Assembly: GCA_002307035.1 (NCBI GenBank)
Contig: DBTL01000137.1
Coordinates: forward strand, 65,961 to 81,180
DNA from: Bacteroides sp. UBA1317
GTDB lineage: Bacteria; Bacteroidota; Bacteroidia; Bacteroidales; Bacteroidaceae
Direction of reading: 5' to 3'
Length of the DNA: 15,220 nucleotides
The position numbers were made by a program, and so were the translations under genes. This document shows positions 15,042 to 15,220 of the stretch, one piece after another. Within the stretch, counting starts at the first letter, position 1. Each line of letters begins with the position of its first letter. The notes under the pieces were generated by a model. It made no database searches. It saw only the letters and a list, made by a program, of their open reading frames with translations, and had not been told where the DNA came from.

Positions 15042-15220
15042 AAGTGTACGTTACCGGGTTAGGAGTTGTTTCCGGCATTGGGTTAGGCATTGAAGAGAAT
15101 ATGGCTTCAATGAAAATGCAGAAACATGGTATGGACAAGATTACCCTCTTCTCCACCGAACTTGATGTACCTGTTTCAGAAGTTAAATATAACTATTCAG
15201 AACTCACAGAATGACTCTCT
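15038..15220 (+). CDS. Start of a third beta-ketoacyl synthase, with an in-frame stop, running off the window
   Basis: The ATG at 15038 overlaps the ACP 2 stop (ATGA) and opens with KVYVTGLGVVSGIG, the typical first strand of FabF-like ketosynthases. It continues with LDVPVSEVKYNYSEL, which fits the region after the first loop in the flexirubin/aryl polyene group. The frame stops at TGA 15212-15214 after 58 codons, far short of a roughly 380-400-residue enzyme. Adding one base near 15206-15208 would give SELTRMTLS, which fits the family better, so a frameshift (real or a sequencing error close to the edge) is likely. The catalytic residues would lie outside the window. Confidence 0.75.

Noticed and set aside
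1..15220. CRISPR arrays, tRNA/rRNA genes, insertion sequences, phage genes
   Set aside because: No regularly spaced repeats, cloverleaf-like sequences, transposase motifs or paired terminal inverted repeats were found by reading both strands.

Overview
The window looks like chromosomal DNA of a member of the Bacteroidales, most likely Bacteroides or a close relative. The evidence is the moderately low GC content, Bacteroidetes-type -7 boxes (TAnnTTTG) in front of the transcription units, the lack of strong Shine-Dalgarno sequences, and protein sequences typical of the group. No rRNA, tRNA, CRISPR array or insertion sequence was recognised.

Region 1 (1-4043) is housekeeping. A rho-independent terminator at the left edge belongs to a plus-strand gene outside the window. 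A minus-strand operon follows, read from right to left: a U32-family tRNA hydroxylation protein (TrhP/YegQ type), a small hotdog acyl-CoA thioesterase, and dprA. The last two genes overlap by ATGA. The tRNA-dihydrouridine synthase gene dusB diverges from this operon across a 158-bp promoter region.

Region 2 (4044-6374) looks like an accessory insert. A short-chain dehydrogenase and an AraC-type regulator form a two-gene unit with its own -7 box. Repeated TTGA(G/A)CAAAG motifs lie in front of it and may be an operator.

Region 3 (6375-15220, running off the right edge) is the main interest. It is the 5' part of a tightly packed, single-direction aryl polyene / flexirubin-type type II polyketide cluster. 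Gene order is aromatic amino-acid ammonia-lyase, FabG-like ketoreductase, ketosynthase, acyl carrier protein (ACP), LpxL/HtrB-like acyltransferase, SAM methyltransferase, ApeP-like hotdog dehydratase, FadM-like thioesterase, a 579-residue ketosynthase with a fused C-terminal half-ketosynthase domain, a second ACP, and the start of a further ketosynthase. Most junctions overlap by 1-28 bp or are only 4-34 bp apart.

The inferred pathway is as follows. The ammonia-lyase deaminates tyrosine or phenylalanine to a cinnamic or coumaric acid starter. The ketosynthases, ACPs, ketoreductase and dehydratase extend it as a fully conjugated polyene. The methyltransferase decorates the aryl head or chain. 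The acyltransferase attaches the polyene to a lipid carrier for the envelope. A starter-activating ligase, the second dehydratase partner, LolA/MMPL-type export genes and dialkylresorcinol (dar) genes are not in the window and would be expected to the right if present. The last ketosynthase frame has a stop codon at 15212-15214, only 58 codons in. This is either a frameshift or sequence error near the edge, or a broken gene.
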